From Rhea pennata (lineage: Eukaryota; Chordata; Aves; Rheiformes; Rheidae), in assembly GCF_028389875.1 (NCBI RefSeq), contig NC_084668.1, positions 27,076,993 to 27,140,992 on the forward strand: 64,000 nt of DNA, written 5' to 3'. Shown here piece after piece: positions 45,240 to 57,000 of this stretch. Positions within the stretch are counted from its first letter, which is position 1; the number at the start of each line of letters is the position of its first letter. The position numbers and the translations under genes are program-made. The notes under the pieces were generated by a model. That model worked only from the letters and a program-made list of their open reading frames with translations. It did not search any database and had not been told where the DNA came from.

Positions 45240-45358
45240 TTAAAACAATAAGGAGCTAGGCTCTGCAGTATAAGTTTGGGAAGTTAGAAGCTGTAGTTCT
45301 TGATTTAGATCATAATTTTCTCTTCTAAATTTCCAAGGCTTGTCACTACTGTACTGCT
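45240..45358 (-). other. candidate unidentified coding segment
   Basis: On the minus strand, after the acceptor-like GAGCATTTACTCAG, the frame reads EQYSSDKPWKFRRENYDLNQ, ELQLLTSQTYTAEPSSLLF and stops. It looks like a C-terminal exon or a short frame in decayed sequence. No family is recognised. Confidence 0.2.
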
Positions 45359-48300
45359 CTGAGTAAATGCTCACAGCTGGGGAATGGGGATTTAGAAAAA
45401 GTCTTGGGGGGGGGTGGGGGGCTTTGGTTGCTTTTTCCAAGTTGAAGAACTGTCAAGTGTACAGAGATGAGGTTTGTGTGGGACTAGAAACGCCTTCCTC
45501 TGCGTGCCCTGCCCAGGAAGCCTGGAGCTGGCAGAGGAAAGCCTCTGCAGAGGAGCGCGGCAGGAGCGAGCAACCAAACTGGCTCTCAGATGCCTTTTGT
45601 TAGCATGTTCTTTTTGGTAGTAAAAGATCTCCTTTTTGATTCTGGAAGAAAAGTTGTTTTTTTTTTTTTTTTTTTTTTGACACTATTTCCCCACATGCTA
45701 ACAGAGCGCTGTTTCTGCTGCACTAGGAAGTATGAAGGCCCCTTCCACATCTTCTCTTCTGTGGTTGATGCATGAAATCTTTTTGTCTATCCCTTTAGCT
45801 CCAAGTGCTCCTTGCCTTCACACAATGCCTGCAGACAAAGTAAACTATGGCCTAGGATGAATTTTTCAATTTACTGAATGTTCTTAAAAATATTTCTTTT
45901 GGATCAGCCCCAAGAAACTATCTTCCTAGAAAAACCTTAACCAGTTCCCTGTTCACAGTAGCTTGTATGTAGCCAGTATAATCGTATTTAGACTGCATAC
46001 ATGTTTCTCATTAATATGCCATTGATTATTAATATGGTTATACCAATTAAGGATGTGTCTTTCCCCTCCAGCTGCACCCAAATAGAGTAGCTTTTACATA
46101 AAACATTTAAAGGTAGATTAGAGATATCTATTTCTAGATGGAACTAAAAATAGTTGATTCCCAACTCTATTACAAAAAATGTCAGTAAAAATAGTAATAG
46201 GAAATGGGTATATTCACCAATGCTGGAACTGAGCTGGCTACCACAATGCCAGTGGCTGGGATAATTGATTGTGCATTGGCCATGGGCTTTGCTGTGTATG
46301 CAACAGAAGTGGTGAGTCTTCCCAATTTGAAATGAGCTAAGAAGGAAAGTAAGGTGCTCCTTGATTCACTAAGAAATGAGAGCTTCACAAATGCTAAAGA
46401 ACATAGAAATGCTGTCTCTCTCTGGGTACTGTTATGGGCTGCATCTGACTGCTTGCTGTATCTGAAAATGTACGTGCATAGGGTTAATGCAGCTCCTGGC
46501 AGCGAGCTGTGCCTGTAATTCCAGCCCTTTGCCCTCAAGTCTTTGCTGCTTCCTGCATTCAGATCGGAAATGACAACTAGAAAATTGTTTAAGCTAATTA
46601 CACTGTTATTGTATGTTCACTGGTCAATAACCTATACTGCTTGTCATAGGTAATAGAGATGGAAAGGAATGCTTGCATCATTTCAATTCAGCCCCAGCAT
46701 CAAACACAAATCCTAACTTTCACTTTGGCTGTTTGTGCATGCAAAACAGTAAGCTCATTTTTTCAGCTCTGTTATTTGTGCACTTGTCAGTGATTTGGTG
46801 GAAAGCTTACAGGGATAGTAGGACTTGCCCGAATACACACGTTTGGGACAAAGAATGAGAATACTGTTGCACTTCAGTGTGAATGGGATTATTTCTATCG
46901 CAACGGGCTTGCATGAAAATATTTGTAGCCCTCCCTATTGTTCGTTAACAACTGACTGCAACAAATAGTGAAGGGAAAGTTATGAACGAATGGTTCGTCT
47001 CTAACTCTGCTTTTTTTAAAAAAAAAAAAAAAAGTACAGTACTTCTGAATATTGCAGGTGAAGAATGTTTTTGGTCTGTGAGGACTGACTTCATGCAGTA
47101 AACTGAGAATCTATGCCAGATGCTTTCAGGTGAAAACTAGCATAGCTTTAATGACACCCCTGACTTATGGACTGGTCACAAAAGAGGGCTTCTGAGCTCT
47201 TGGTGCAAAAGACCTGAGAACTTTAAGGGTGCCGGGTGCACATCAGGATTCTGCAATGATTTCAAATGTTGCTTGCTGGCACTGGGAATGTCTCTGGACA
47301 TGGATACTTTGGCAACTAGTAAGAGATCCTAGTTAGCATGATGATCCTGTAAAGTTTCTGAAGTGTATGAAATGAGGAAATGACATCTTCAGAAGGGTGT
47401 TAGCAATGGTCTGAAATTACTCTGGGGATGTCAAAACATAAACTAAGTGGTCTTCTATACCATTTGTGTGTTTTCCTGCAGAGAAAGGAATGAAGATCTG
47501 AGGGAGGGAAAAGAATACATATCTGATGTATTTAAATACATCTGCTTTACTCATTCTTGTGTTGGTTTCTTGTGTGTGGAAGAAACCCCAAGCTATGGGG
47601 TTGGCAGGGTACAGACTGTCAGGGGGCCAGGCTGCCTCTGCTGCTCCTCTCTCTGGTGGCTGTTAAGCAAACTCTCCTTTTCAAAGAGCTGTTTAAGTTC
47701 CTTATGTTAGGTACATATTGGCTGAAATGCATAGTACTCTGAGGTATTGACATGAGGTAGATTTCTCCACGGAAGACTGAGAAGACTCAGATTTTTGGAT
47801 ATGCTTGGAGCTGGATGCAAGTACTCAGTAGGAATCCTATTCTTGATAGCCTGTCACTGTTAAGGTGTATCTGAAGCTTTGGGGACCAAATATTAGACAA
47901 ATCTGGTCTCAAATCTGTTAGAGGACTCGCTTTTATTGGTGTTGCTTATTAGCACATTATATTCCCTCTCATTAGGGAAATTCACTTTTGGGACAGCCTC
48001 CAGTTTTGGCACTTATTTTGCATTTTAATTTTCTCCTGACTCATTTCCCTGCTCTTGAATATCTTTTCATTTATTATTTTCCAACTTTCCCACTTCAATT
48101 TTTCCTTTTACCTCCACATTCCCTGTGTCAAAAACTAACATGAGAATTGCCACTGTTAGGCTTTAACTGACCAATTAGGTCGGCAGCGTCATTGTTTTTG
48201 TGTTATATCCCAGCTCATGTGATGTGTGGGGTCATATGTTAGTTCCTGGTGGATTATTTTTGTACCTACTAGTGCCAGTATCCTTCTGGAGGTTTCTGTT

Positions 48301-48622
48301 TGTTTGGTGTCCTGTGTCTGTGCAATGCAAAGATGTGTTCCAAATAAGCCACTGGAGTTAGGTGGAACTACTGAAATAGGATAGACACCCAATACCACCG
48401 CCCTACGCTTATCAGATATGCCGAGCCCGGAGCAGACTTCTGCAACTTGCGTAGCTGGGACATTAAGTAGGCTATATTTCTTCTAGTCACTCTTCTGTTG
48501 CTCTTGCATCCTATTCCAGCCTAGGAATAGCCTCAGAATGACTCCGAAAGTTGTTTGTTTGCATGCAGAGCCCACACGGTTCCCATACTCTGGCTTCCTC
48601 TATCCAACTCTAAAGGTCGTAC

Positions 48623-48745
48623 CTCCTGCTGGTGGATGCTGCTGATTGCAATGAAAATATGTTATTGCTCTCCTCCACTCTCAGCGTTTCTTTAGGTCTT
48701 TCCTTTTCCAGTGGGAATATTTCCTTCAGGCATATGAATGAGAGA
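48623..48745 (-). other. candidate unidentified exon with a good donor
   Basis: The minus-strand frame reads LKEIFPLEKERPKETLRVEE, SNNIFSLQSAASTSRR and ends at CAGGAG/GTACGA (GT at 48622-48621), a good donor. The upstream border is unclear. Product not recognised. Confidence 0.2.
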
Positions 48746-49709
48746 TTCTTACTAGGAAGCGAGTAGCAGAATTGTATTGGCATATTGTTACTTGCCTGAA
48801 AGAAGCTCCAGAAATGCATGTAACTAGTTGCATTTCACGTCCTTGGAAATGAGGTATGCTGAAAATGTTAAATCAGGTTATCTGTATATTTTTCAGAGAA
48901 TTTGCTAGAGTGAGCCCAATATACACTACCTAGCAAGATCCTTAAGACAGTTGACTGCTCCTGTGAAGTCCATTTTGCCATACACTAGTGAAAGAAAGGA
49001 TTTTTCTTCCCCCTTTGGAATCTGGCGGTGGGCTTAGGGACTTAGAAACGCCCATTCCTTTGGATGCAGCATCCATAAGGCTTTGAGGCTCTCCAAGTGA
49101 ATCTGTTTGCCTTCTTGCCTAAGTTCCTTATAGGGAATTGCTGGCAATGTTTTAGGCAGTTGCTTACTGGAGACAGACTTCAGCAGAGCAGGATTTCTGT
49201 TCCCAACCAGTTTGGGAGTGATTGCAGCCCCAGATCTGCGATAGCAGATACCGCTGTCTGTTTATCCCAGGTAGGTTCTCCTAGATCAGCATGGATACCT
49301 GCCTTAGAGGATCCCAAGGTGATGCAACACTTGCATTGCTCCTGTGATTTTGGCAGGAAGGAAAGCAGGTATATTTTGAATGCATGTGGGAGAGCTTCAC
49401 GCTAGGATAAGGAACAAGCTGAAAGCTTGTCTGCCTGGGAAAACCAGTTGAGCAACACATGTGTTTTGGTGTTGCTTAAATAACCCTCTTCAAAAGCTAA
49501 TTCTGATTAATCCAAACATAAACAGTCCGTCTTTGGGATGGCAGTAAAGTAGTTTGTTTACATTTCTAATGAGCTAAATGTGAGAACTATGGTTTAATTT
49601 TTCCCTGCTATTACTGTCCTAAAAGAGTGCAGCAAGCTGAGAGCACTGGTTCTGCTGATGGGCCAAAACTTCATGCTGACACAAAGCTGGCTGTTACCCT
49701 CTGATGAGG

Positions 49710-49711
<2 letters not shown>

Positions 49712-49774
<63 letters not shown>
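49712..49774. repeat. (CT)n microsatellite, about 31 units
   Basis: Uninterrupted CT dinucleotides over 63 bases. Confidence 0.98.
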
Positions 49775-49777
<3 letters not shown>

Positions 49778-50741
49778 TAAGGCAGTTTAAACACAAAGTT
49801 TAAATCTCAACTTTTCTTGTTCTGTCACTATAGCAGGCTAAGAACATACACACGGATTTTTAGCACCTGATCCACAATGAATTGTTGGGGTCATTTGTGT
49901 GACTTACATATGAGTAAAGCATTTACTTAAGCTGGCCAAGCAGGCTGTGGTAGGGGAAGGCATCTCTGGTTAGCTGTAACATTTCACTTTGACTTTTGAA
50001 GTGTGTAGCCACCATAAAAATAGCTAAATTTTGAAATGAAATAATAGTTAAAAGTGAGAACAATGCTCTACTGCCATGACTTTTGATAATTTGTTCTTAA
50101 AAGCTACTTGCTGAAAGGGATATCTGGGGAGAGGAGTATGGAAACAATTCTCTTTGCTCCACCATTTGTATTTAGCGGGTAAAAAAGGTTTAAAAAAAAA
50201 TCTTTGCAAAGTTTTAATGATCAGATTTTCCCATTCTCTGAACTCATTCAAGCAAACTTTAAAATGCTCTTACAGTTGATATTTTAATTGCTCTTTCATG
50301 TTTTTTTAGCATGTTTCAGTTTTTTTAGTATGAATTTAGTATGAACGATAAAGCATATTAAAACCACTTTCCTTGATAAAATTTCTTTAACAAGAGATAC
50401 TCTAAAAGGAACTATGGTAATTCATTTTTCATAGATAGTATTTCTATTTCTTATGTTGTCATGCTTGTGCTTTAAGATATTGTAGTGAATATAGGACTTA
50501 ATTAGGAAGAAAGACTGATTTGCTGTCCTATGCAGAGGAGGGATATTGCAGAGAAGTCCTAGTGTGAGAAAATAATTAAAATGCTAATGAATCTGGCCTA
50601 AGCAAAGGTGTTTACCCAAACAGACATGAAGGAAAGCATTGTGGTTTAAAATTGCGATAGCAGATCAAAAGGAATCTGGAATATGATTGCAGAAGGAAAT
50701 TAAATACATAATATTAAAGCATAATGAATTTAACCGAAGGT

Positions 50742-50746
<5 letters not shown>

Positions 50747-50773
<27 letters not shown>
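50747..50773. repeat. poly(A) tract
   Basis: About 27 A in a row on the plus strand. No recognisable retrocopy precedes it. Confidence 0.9.
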
Positions 50774-50929
50774 CATACAGAAGTAGGCATAGAAATAGAT
50801 GTAGATGAATGAGATGAGCGACTCATGTAATGTTTAAACATGTTAATGAAAATGAGTGCTTTTCTCTGCCAAGAATGATGGAATTTTTTCTATATAAATA
50901 CAAAGTGCTGATCTGTGGAGACAGAAGGA

Positions 50930-51050
50930 CTAGGCAGCGATGGCATGTGGATTGCTGAGAGCTGGATTTGTTAGATTCCTCAGTTTCCAGCTTGTCTTGA
51001 CTGAGACGTGACAAACTCTTGCTTTCCAAAGACTCTTCAGTCTTGATCTC
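50930..51050 (-). other. candidate unidentified exon with a good acceptor
   Basis: On the minus strand ATTGACTCACTTAATGCCAG (branch-like and acceptor sequence) is followed by a frame reading EIKTEESLESKSLSRLSQDK, LETEESNKSSSQQSTCHRC. The 3' border is unclear. The Ser/Glu/Lys-rich reading looks like a disordered protein region. Not recognised. Confidence 0.2.
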
Positions 51051-51060
51051 CTGGCATTAA

Positions 51061-54000
51061 GTGAGTCAATATTTAGGCACCCAAACAGCTTGGCCTGAGT
51101 TTTCTAGAAGGAACACACAAGGGGGAATTGGAGGAGGTTGGCTTGCTGATGTCAGGACTGGAATTGCTGCTGTTTAACTTCCCCTGCCATTGGGACATGG
51201 GAAGCAGATAGTGGCCCAGGAGCTGAAGATATCTTGGTGGTAGCTGGAAAGACAGGAGAGCAGTGTCAAGCTGTATCCTTGACACTGTATCCAAAGCCAT
51301 AAATAGTGGTATTCCCCCCCCCCCCCATAAGGTAGGGGCAGACTGGAGCTGTGTCTACCTGTTGCTTGACCCCTCAGTGCTTAGAGAAGTCTTGTGCGGA
51401 TCAAGCGTTTTGGTGCAACTGCGCTACATAGCATACAGAAGCTCTATCCCTGCTCCGCAGCGAGCCCAGTACGGGAGGACCTGTGGTCATTCTCCTACCG
51501 TTTTCATCTCAGAAGCTATTTTCGGAACAAAAATGATGTTGCTTCGAGGGTAAAACAATTTGCACACAAGAAACGGTTTTGCCAAAATCAACAAAGTGTT
51601 TCAGAGTCTTCCAGGTTTGCTTGAACACAAAGGCTGACTCAGAGCGGTGACTCACCACCAGGAAGCCGCCAGTCCGAGCCCTCCTTATCGGCTGTTATAT
51701 CTGGGGTGTGGGAACGAGGGGTGGGGTGGGGTGCGTGTTGGTGGAGGAAAGGTTAAATGTTATGACAACTTCCACTTCTTGGGGAAAGAACGGGAAAATA
51801 AAGTCATCCCTCCTGCATCCTTGCTGATCGGCAACTGGCGTTGTTTTAATACTGGAAGCACGTGAATGCTGTAGATTCATTGGTGGCAGGACAGTAAATC
51901 TGTCCTTGCATGCAGAGTGTTAATTGCTCCTGGGAGTTTCACAGGTGAGGAGGGTTGTCACTGCTAGCTCCTCCGAGCTCTCACCGCCTGCCCCCCTGCT
52001 GCAGCTGCACCTCCTCGCTGCGTGGTGTCCCCCACGCACGGTGGCAAAATGAGAACTTTCACTGGGGCTTTTTGGAAGGAAAAGGTGCTCCGGGGCCTGG
52101 GAAACTACCAGTGAGTGATGCACAGTATCTGTCTTGGCAAAAGGTATGGAAGGATGTGGAGAGGATCTTGTGCCTTGAGTGCTGCTGCATCTGATGCCCT
52201 GGGCTCCTTCAGTCCTTCCCTGCTCTGCAGATAGAGAGCTGGGTTTTTTTAAGCTTTAGAAGACACTTTATGGTCTATTCCTATGGCATATTACCACCCC
52301 AGTTATTTCACTAGCATCTCTTCTGCTATTAGCTTCCTGAATGCCCAATGACTGGCTAGGTCTGTACCTGACAGTTGATGTTTTTAGTTTTAAGTGGCCT
52401 CTGCATCTCCTACCTCTATAAATGAAGGTTTTTCTCACGACCTGGGTATGTATGGCCCAGGACAAATGATCCTAACTTTAGCTTGTGCCTGACCTGTTCT
52501 CTCCAATGTGCCCAGGATTAGCAATGAGAGCTTGAAGGTTTTAATTTATTCTGGCCTGCCTAGGTGCTCACTGCCGCGAGCTTTCCGCATGCCTGCTTCC
52601 CTGCGGATGGCTTTGCTGGTTGGGTCATGTCTCTGGCATGCTGCTGGTCTCTGCTCGGAGCCGGCTGCGCCGTTTCCTGCTGTCCTGGTCTCATGTGTAA
52701 GCATGTGCCCAGGGTGGACAAGGGTGAGGAGTCTCTGCCCAGGCTGCACTTTCCCTTTTACCTCCCAGTTTCATGTGCAAGCATGTGCCTGGGGTAAATG
52801 AGGGTGGTGATTAAAAGCAGACAAGTGAAAAAAACATGCAAGAACCTTCCTAAGGCTGGGATCCAGCGAGACAGATGTTCCCAGGAAATGGCTGCTTCAG
52901 GGTGATCCAAAGGCACTGGGGCAGATCAGGGAGATGCACCCAAGCCAGCCTGAAGCGAAGCTGCTGGAATTGCAGCCCAGCTCCGGCTGCACATGCGTGG
53001 TGCAGGAAGCCTGCGCCACTGCGGGTACTGCCGCGTCAGAGTTATCTGCTCTTGGGTTTCAAGCTGGTTGTGCTGAAATGCTCGCTGAACGTGCGGAGCT
53101 TCATCCAGCACCGTTGGGTGCTTTGGGCAACTATTTGCATTAGGAGGAACGGCAAGCAACAACTGTGCTGCGTGATTAGGAGTGGGAGAGGTATGATGAC
53201 TGCCCAGCTGGAAGGGAATGTGGCTTTGCTCACAGCATAGTGCCCTTCAGAAGCGATCCTCTGTGCTTGCTCTCGAAGATCAGTTTGGATTTGACCACGC
53301 TAGAGTTGCTTGCTGATTTCTGCTTAGTGTACTGAAGTATATGCAGGAATTACAAACTTACTTGCAAGCATGTGCTTGAAATCCCATGTCTATAGCAATG
53401 TTTGCAGAGTAAAAGAATATGGTCTCTATAATAAACTCAGTTTTGTGAGATGTTGTGGCTGTAGCTGTGCGACCTTGATGTCTAAAGGAACCCAGGCAAG
53501 GGGATGCTGATCGTGCCCTGTCCCAAACATCAGTGACACCAGCTGCTAACTGTTGAATTAGGCACTGTTCGACTGACTGTTATGCCTGCTGCAAAATAAC
53601 ACAATCTTCTGGCTTTTCTCTCTTTGAATTCAAAGCCTTGCCAAAAAGATGCAATGCATAGCATTTCTGCTGGGAGCAAGAAGGAATATGTATTTTAAGA
53701 AAATGAGTAACTTTGCATATTTTTGCTGCTCTTCCGGGCACTTCTCTGCTCAAGTCCTATTTCTTCCTCCTCTTGATCTTTTGTTGAAGATCATAATCCT
53801 GTGTTTACATCTGTCTGTTGCCATACAAATAACTGATGTTGCTAACCAAGCTTGAAATTTCCTTAAGGGATAAAGGAAAGGGCTATTTCTTTTAATTCTC
53901 TCATCTGAGTGAAATTAGGCTCCAGATGGACTTCTCTTTTTAAAGGTCATGACTTAGCTCCTTTACTGTAATACAAAAGGCAGGTCCTTTCAGTGGCACT

Positions 54001-57000
54001 CCGTTAGCGCGCTCTCGGGATCACGGGCCCAGCAGAGCGGGCTTCTGCATCCCGCCTCCAAACGCGCTTCGACCCTGAGTCGAAGCGCCCACGGGAGAGT
54101 TCAAGCTTCCCTTCCCGCTTTCTTTATTGGTATTGAAAGCTCCTATCTGTAAGGAATCAGCCTAAAAATGTCAGCGCCCTATTCGGAAGGAGCTGTAAAG
54201 CGGTAATAGCTCTCAGTCACTGCTCACCTAGGATTTGAATGAGCGACCTACCAGTGGACATCAGGTGTGCCAGGCCACAGCAGCCTGCTCAGGTTTGTTT
54301 CTGAAACTCCTGGTTTCTGTCGGCTGCTCTGCCACTGTTCTGTCCAAACTTTCTAGTATCTTTAGTTTAGCTTTACCTGCATCAAACTTCTTATTTTACT
54401 TGAAAGCAAAAACTAAAATGGTATCACCCACTCTTATTTAGCTTGCTGAAAATGTTAATTTTATTTAGGAGGGGGGTGGTTTAACTGCCAAAAGGCTGTT
54501 TCTCCCTACAGTGGGAGAAACAAAGTGGAGTATTGTACAGAGCGATGCAAATATATGAGGAAGTTTCAGGCGTGAAGGGCAGCTGCTTTACATCCAGTGT
54601 GTGTGCAGTGTGAAAACAGTTCAGGTTTGGGCAGAACGATCTTCTAACTTGCTAACTATTTTTTAAAGAAATAGGACAATTTTATGAATTCTTAGCCTCT
54701 GGCCTACTAATTTTAGGTGATCCCTGTGATTAATAGACAAAGCCCCATCCTGGTGGGCGAGGGCAGCAGTGTCCTCTATCTCACGGGTCCTTGCTGAAGC
54801 ACCACTTCCTAAGCCTCCGTTCTGCCCTCCTTCATCCTGCTTTTTCCCGAGTGCTGCTTTGTGTCCTTTCCCTCTTGTGTTGAATGAAATCCTATTGTTT
54901 TTTTTGCAGTTCACCTGTTCCTCCCCCCCTTTTTTTTTCTGTGCTCCTTCATATGTCAGTAGCTCTTTGACATTTTTTTCCCTTAAAATGCTGCAGGATC
55001 AGTGATTTGGGTTCTGAATATCAATATTTCAGCTGTGGACCTCCATACTTATTACAAAAAACACTCTCTGATATAACTTTATAACTCTTTGCTGAGGTAA
55101 GTAAATATCCTATATGTGGCTAAACTGAGCTCACTTTTCTTGAAGTTGAAACAGGCAATATAAAGGAAGGATCCCCCAACAAGCAGAACTTCCTATATTA
55201 ATCCCAGTTTTACTGTTTGTTTTAAAATTGTCTGCATTGTAGTAATACAATGTTCATAATAGAAAGAATAAAGGAAAGAAGCAACATTGCTTTTTTTTAA
55301 AAAAAATAAAAATCATGTTGCACTTCTGATCACAATCTCTGGATGTTCCTATTTTGATTTTATCCTCTTTGCATTGTGTAATCTTAGCAATCTTTGAAAC
55401 AAGATAGTAACTGTATATAAATCCATGTCCTCATGCTCCTTTGAGTTCCATGGGGCTCCACACCCAAGTCTAGGACAGAGACCTGCCTGAGAAGTGCAGC
55501 CCCTCCTATAGGCAGTGTGTTACCTCAAGTTTCCAAGTACTTCTGCACTCTTAGTCACACTCCTATCGGTCATGTTGATCTGCAAACACTGGAATTCCTG
55601 CTTGTGGGGGAAAAAAATTATCTATCCCTGTGGCACCAGATACTTAGGAAGGGCAAAGACTGAGCACATTTGAAATTGTTTCATCACAACCAGCAGAGCT
55701 TTTTCGTCTTTTAGTCTTTGCATTAGGTTTATGTTGGGTTAGGAAGCGGAGCGCAGCAGGGGGGAGAGGGGAGAAGGTGGGAAGAGCAGCAGAAGTGGGG
55801 GGAAACGTGCAGTGTGTCTGTCCCACTTCTCTGGGTTTTGGTCAGAGAGGTCTGTCTGGAGGCCAAGCTGGACGCTGCTCTGCTGTGGACTCTGTATCCC
55901 CAGCTGTGCTGACCTTGAAGTATCCAGATGTCTCCATATTTTGTGTTGATCACTCAAACAAATAGATGTTAGAAAATCATGTTTAAGACATGCTGGGGAG
56001 CAACAGTTGCTTTCCATAACTTTAAATGCAGAGCTCTTCGCAACGTGTATTTCTTTTCCTTCTGCTATCAGTCACCAGTTTTGGGGAGAAGTTGTTTGCC
56101 AACTATGTTAGAGAGAGAAATCTGCTCTTGATTTAAAAAAAAAAAAAAAAAAATTAGCCTGAAAACCACAGGGCGAGAATGACAAGAAGCAGAGCCAGCT
56201 CGTCTCCAGCTTTACTTCCTGTTTTTCTGGTTAATAGTGATTTTTGGGTAATGTCTGTGTCCAGACAACTTGAAAGCATCACAGTAGTGAACAAGTCTAA
56301 CAAGGCCAGGTTTGAGTCTAATTCTGCTTCTAGGGAGGGACAGATTTGTCCTTTCAAAACCTGAGGTAAGTGCAGAATGAGGCTATGACTTGTTCTGTCT
56401 GTTGCTAATGATCTCTTGTAAAGAAAACAGATGTTAAATACAGATTTTTTGGAAGCATAATATACCAGTAATCTTACAGACTGGAATTCGGTTGTAACAT
56501 GCTGACCTTTAGCAGCCTTTCATAATTTGTTTGTAACTTTCTTGTTTAAAACTTGCTTTAAAAAAACACCCAAACTCTTTCATCTTTAATTTTGCATGGA
56601 ATATCCTTAAATGAATGTGAAGTCTTCTATTTTTCAGATTTTTTCCCCTTTAGGCTTGTCTTTTTTAGTGTAGTTATGGGAAAATTGGAAGCAAATATTC
56701 ACTGAGTTAATTAAAGTCAGTATTTAAACAGGTAAGGGCAGCAGTCCCATAAAAATATGCAGTTGGAAGCAAAAATAGAGAAAAACATATATACTGCGGA
56801 CCATGAAGTGAAATAGCTGCTTCGGCTTGGAGAGCGCTGGGAGGGCAGCATCTGCCCTGCGGACAGCGAGAGGAGGGAGGATTTTGCCTTCTGCCTCTTG
56901 GCTTGCCTTAGCATTATCTCAGCGGTGAGCTCAGCCCGACCCTGCTGGTCCTTTATCTGATGTGAAGGTTGGTGCTGGCTTCCCTGGTGCTTGGCTTCCT

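Larger units (their letters stand above)
43173..48609. other. gene-poor DNA around the unidentified segments
   Basis: AT-rich. Contains T or A runs near 44012-44029, 45657-45679 and 47019-47033, a G run near 45407-45420, and the candidate segments listed separately. Confidence 0.5.
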
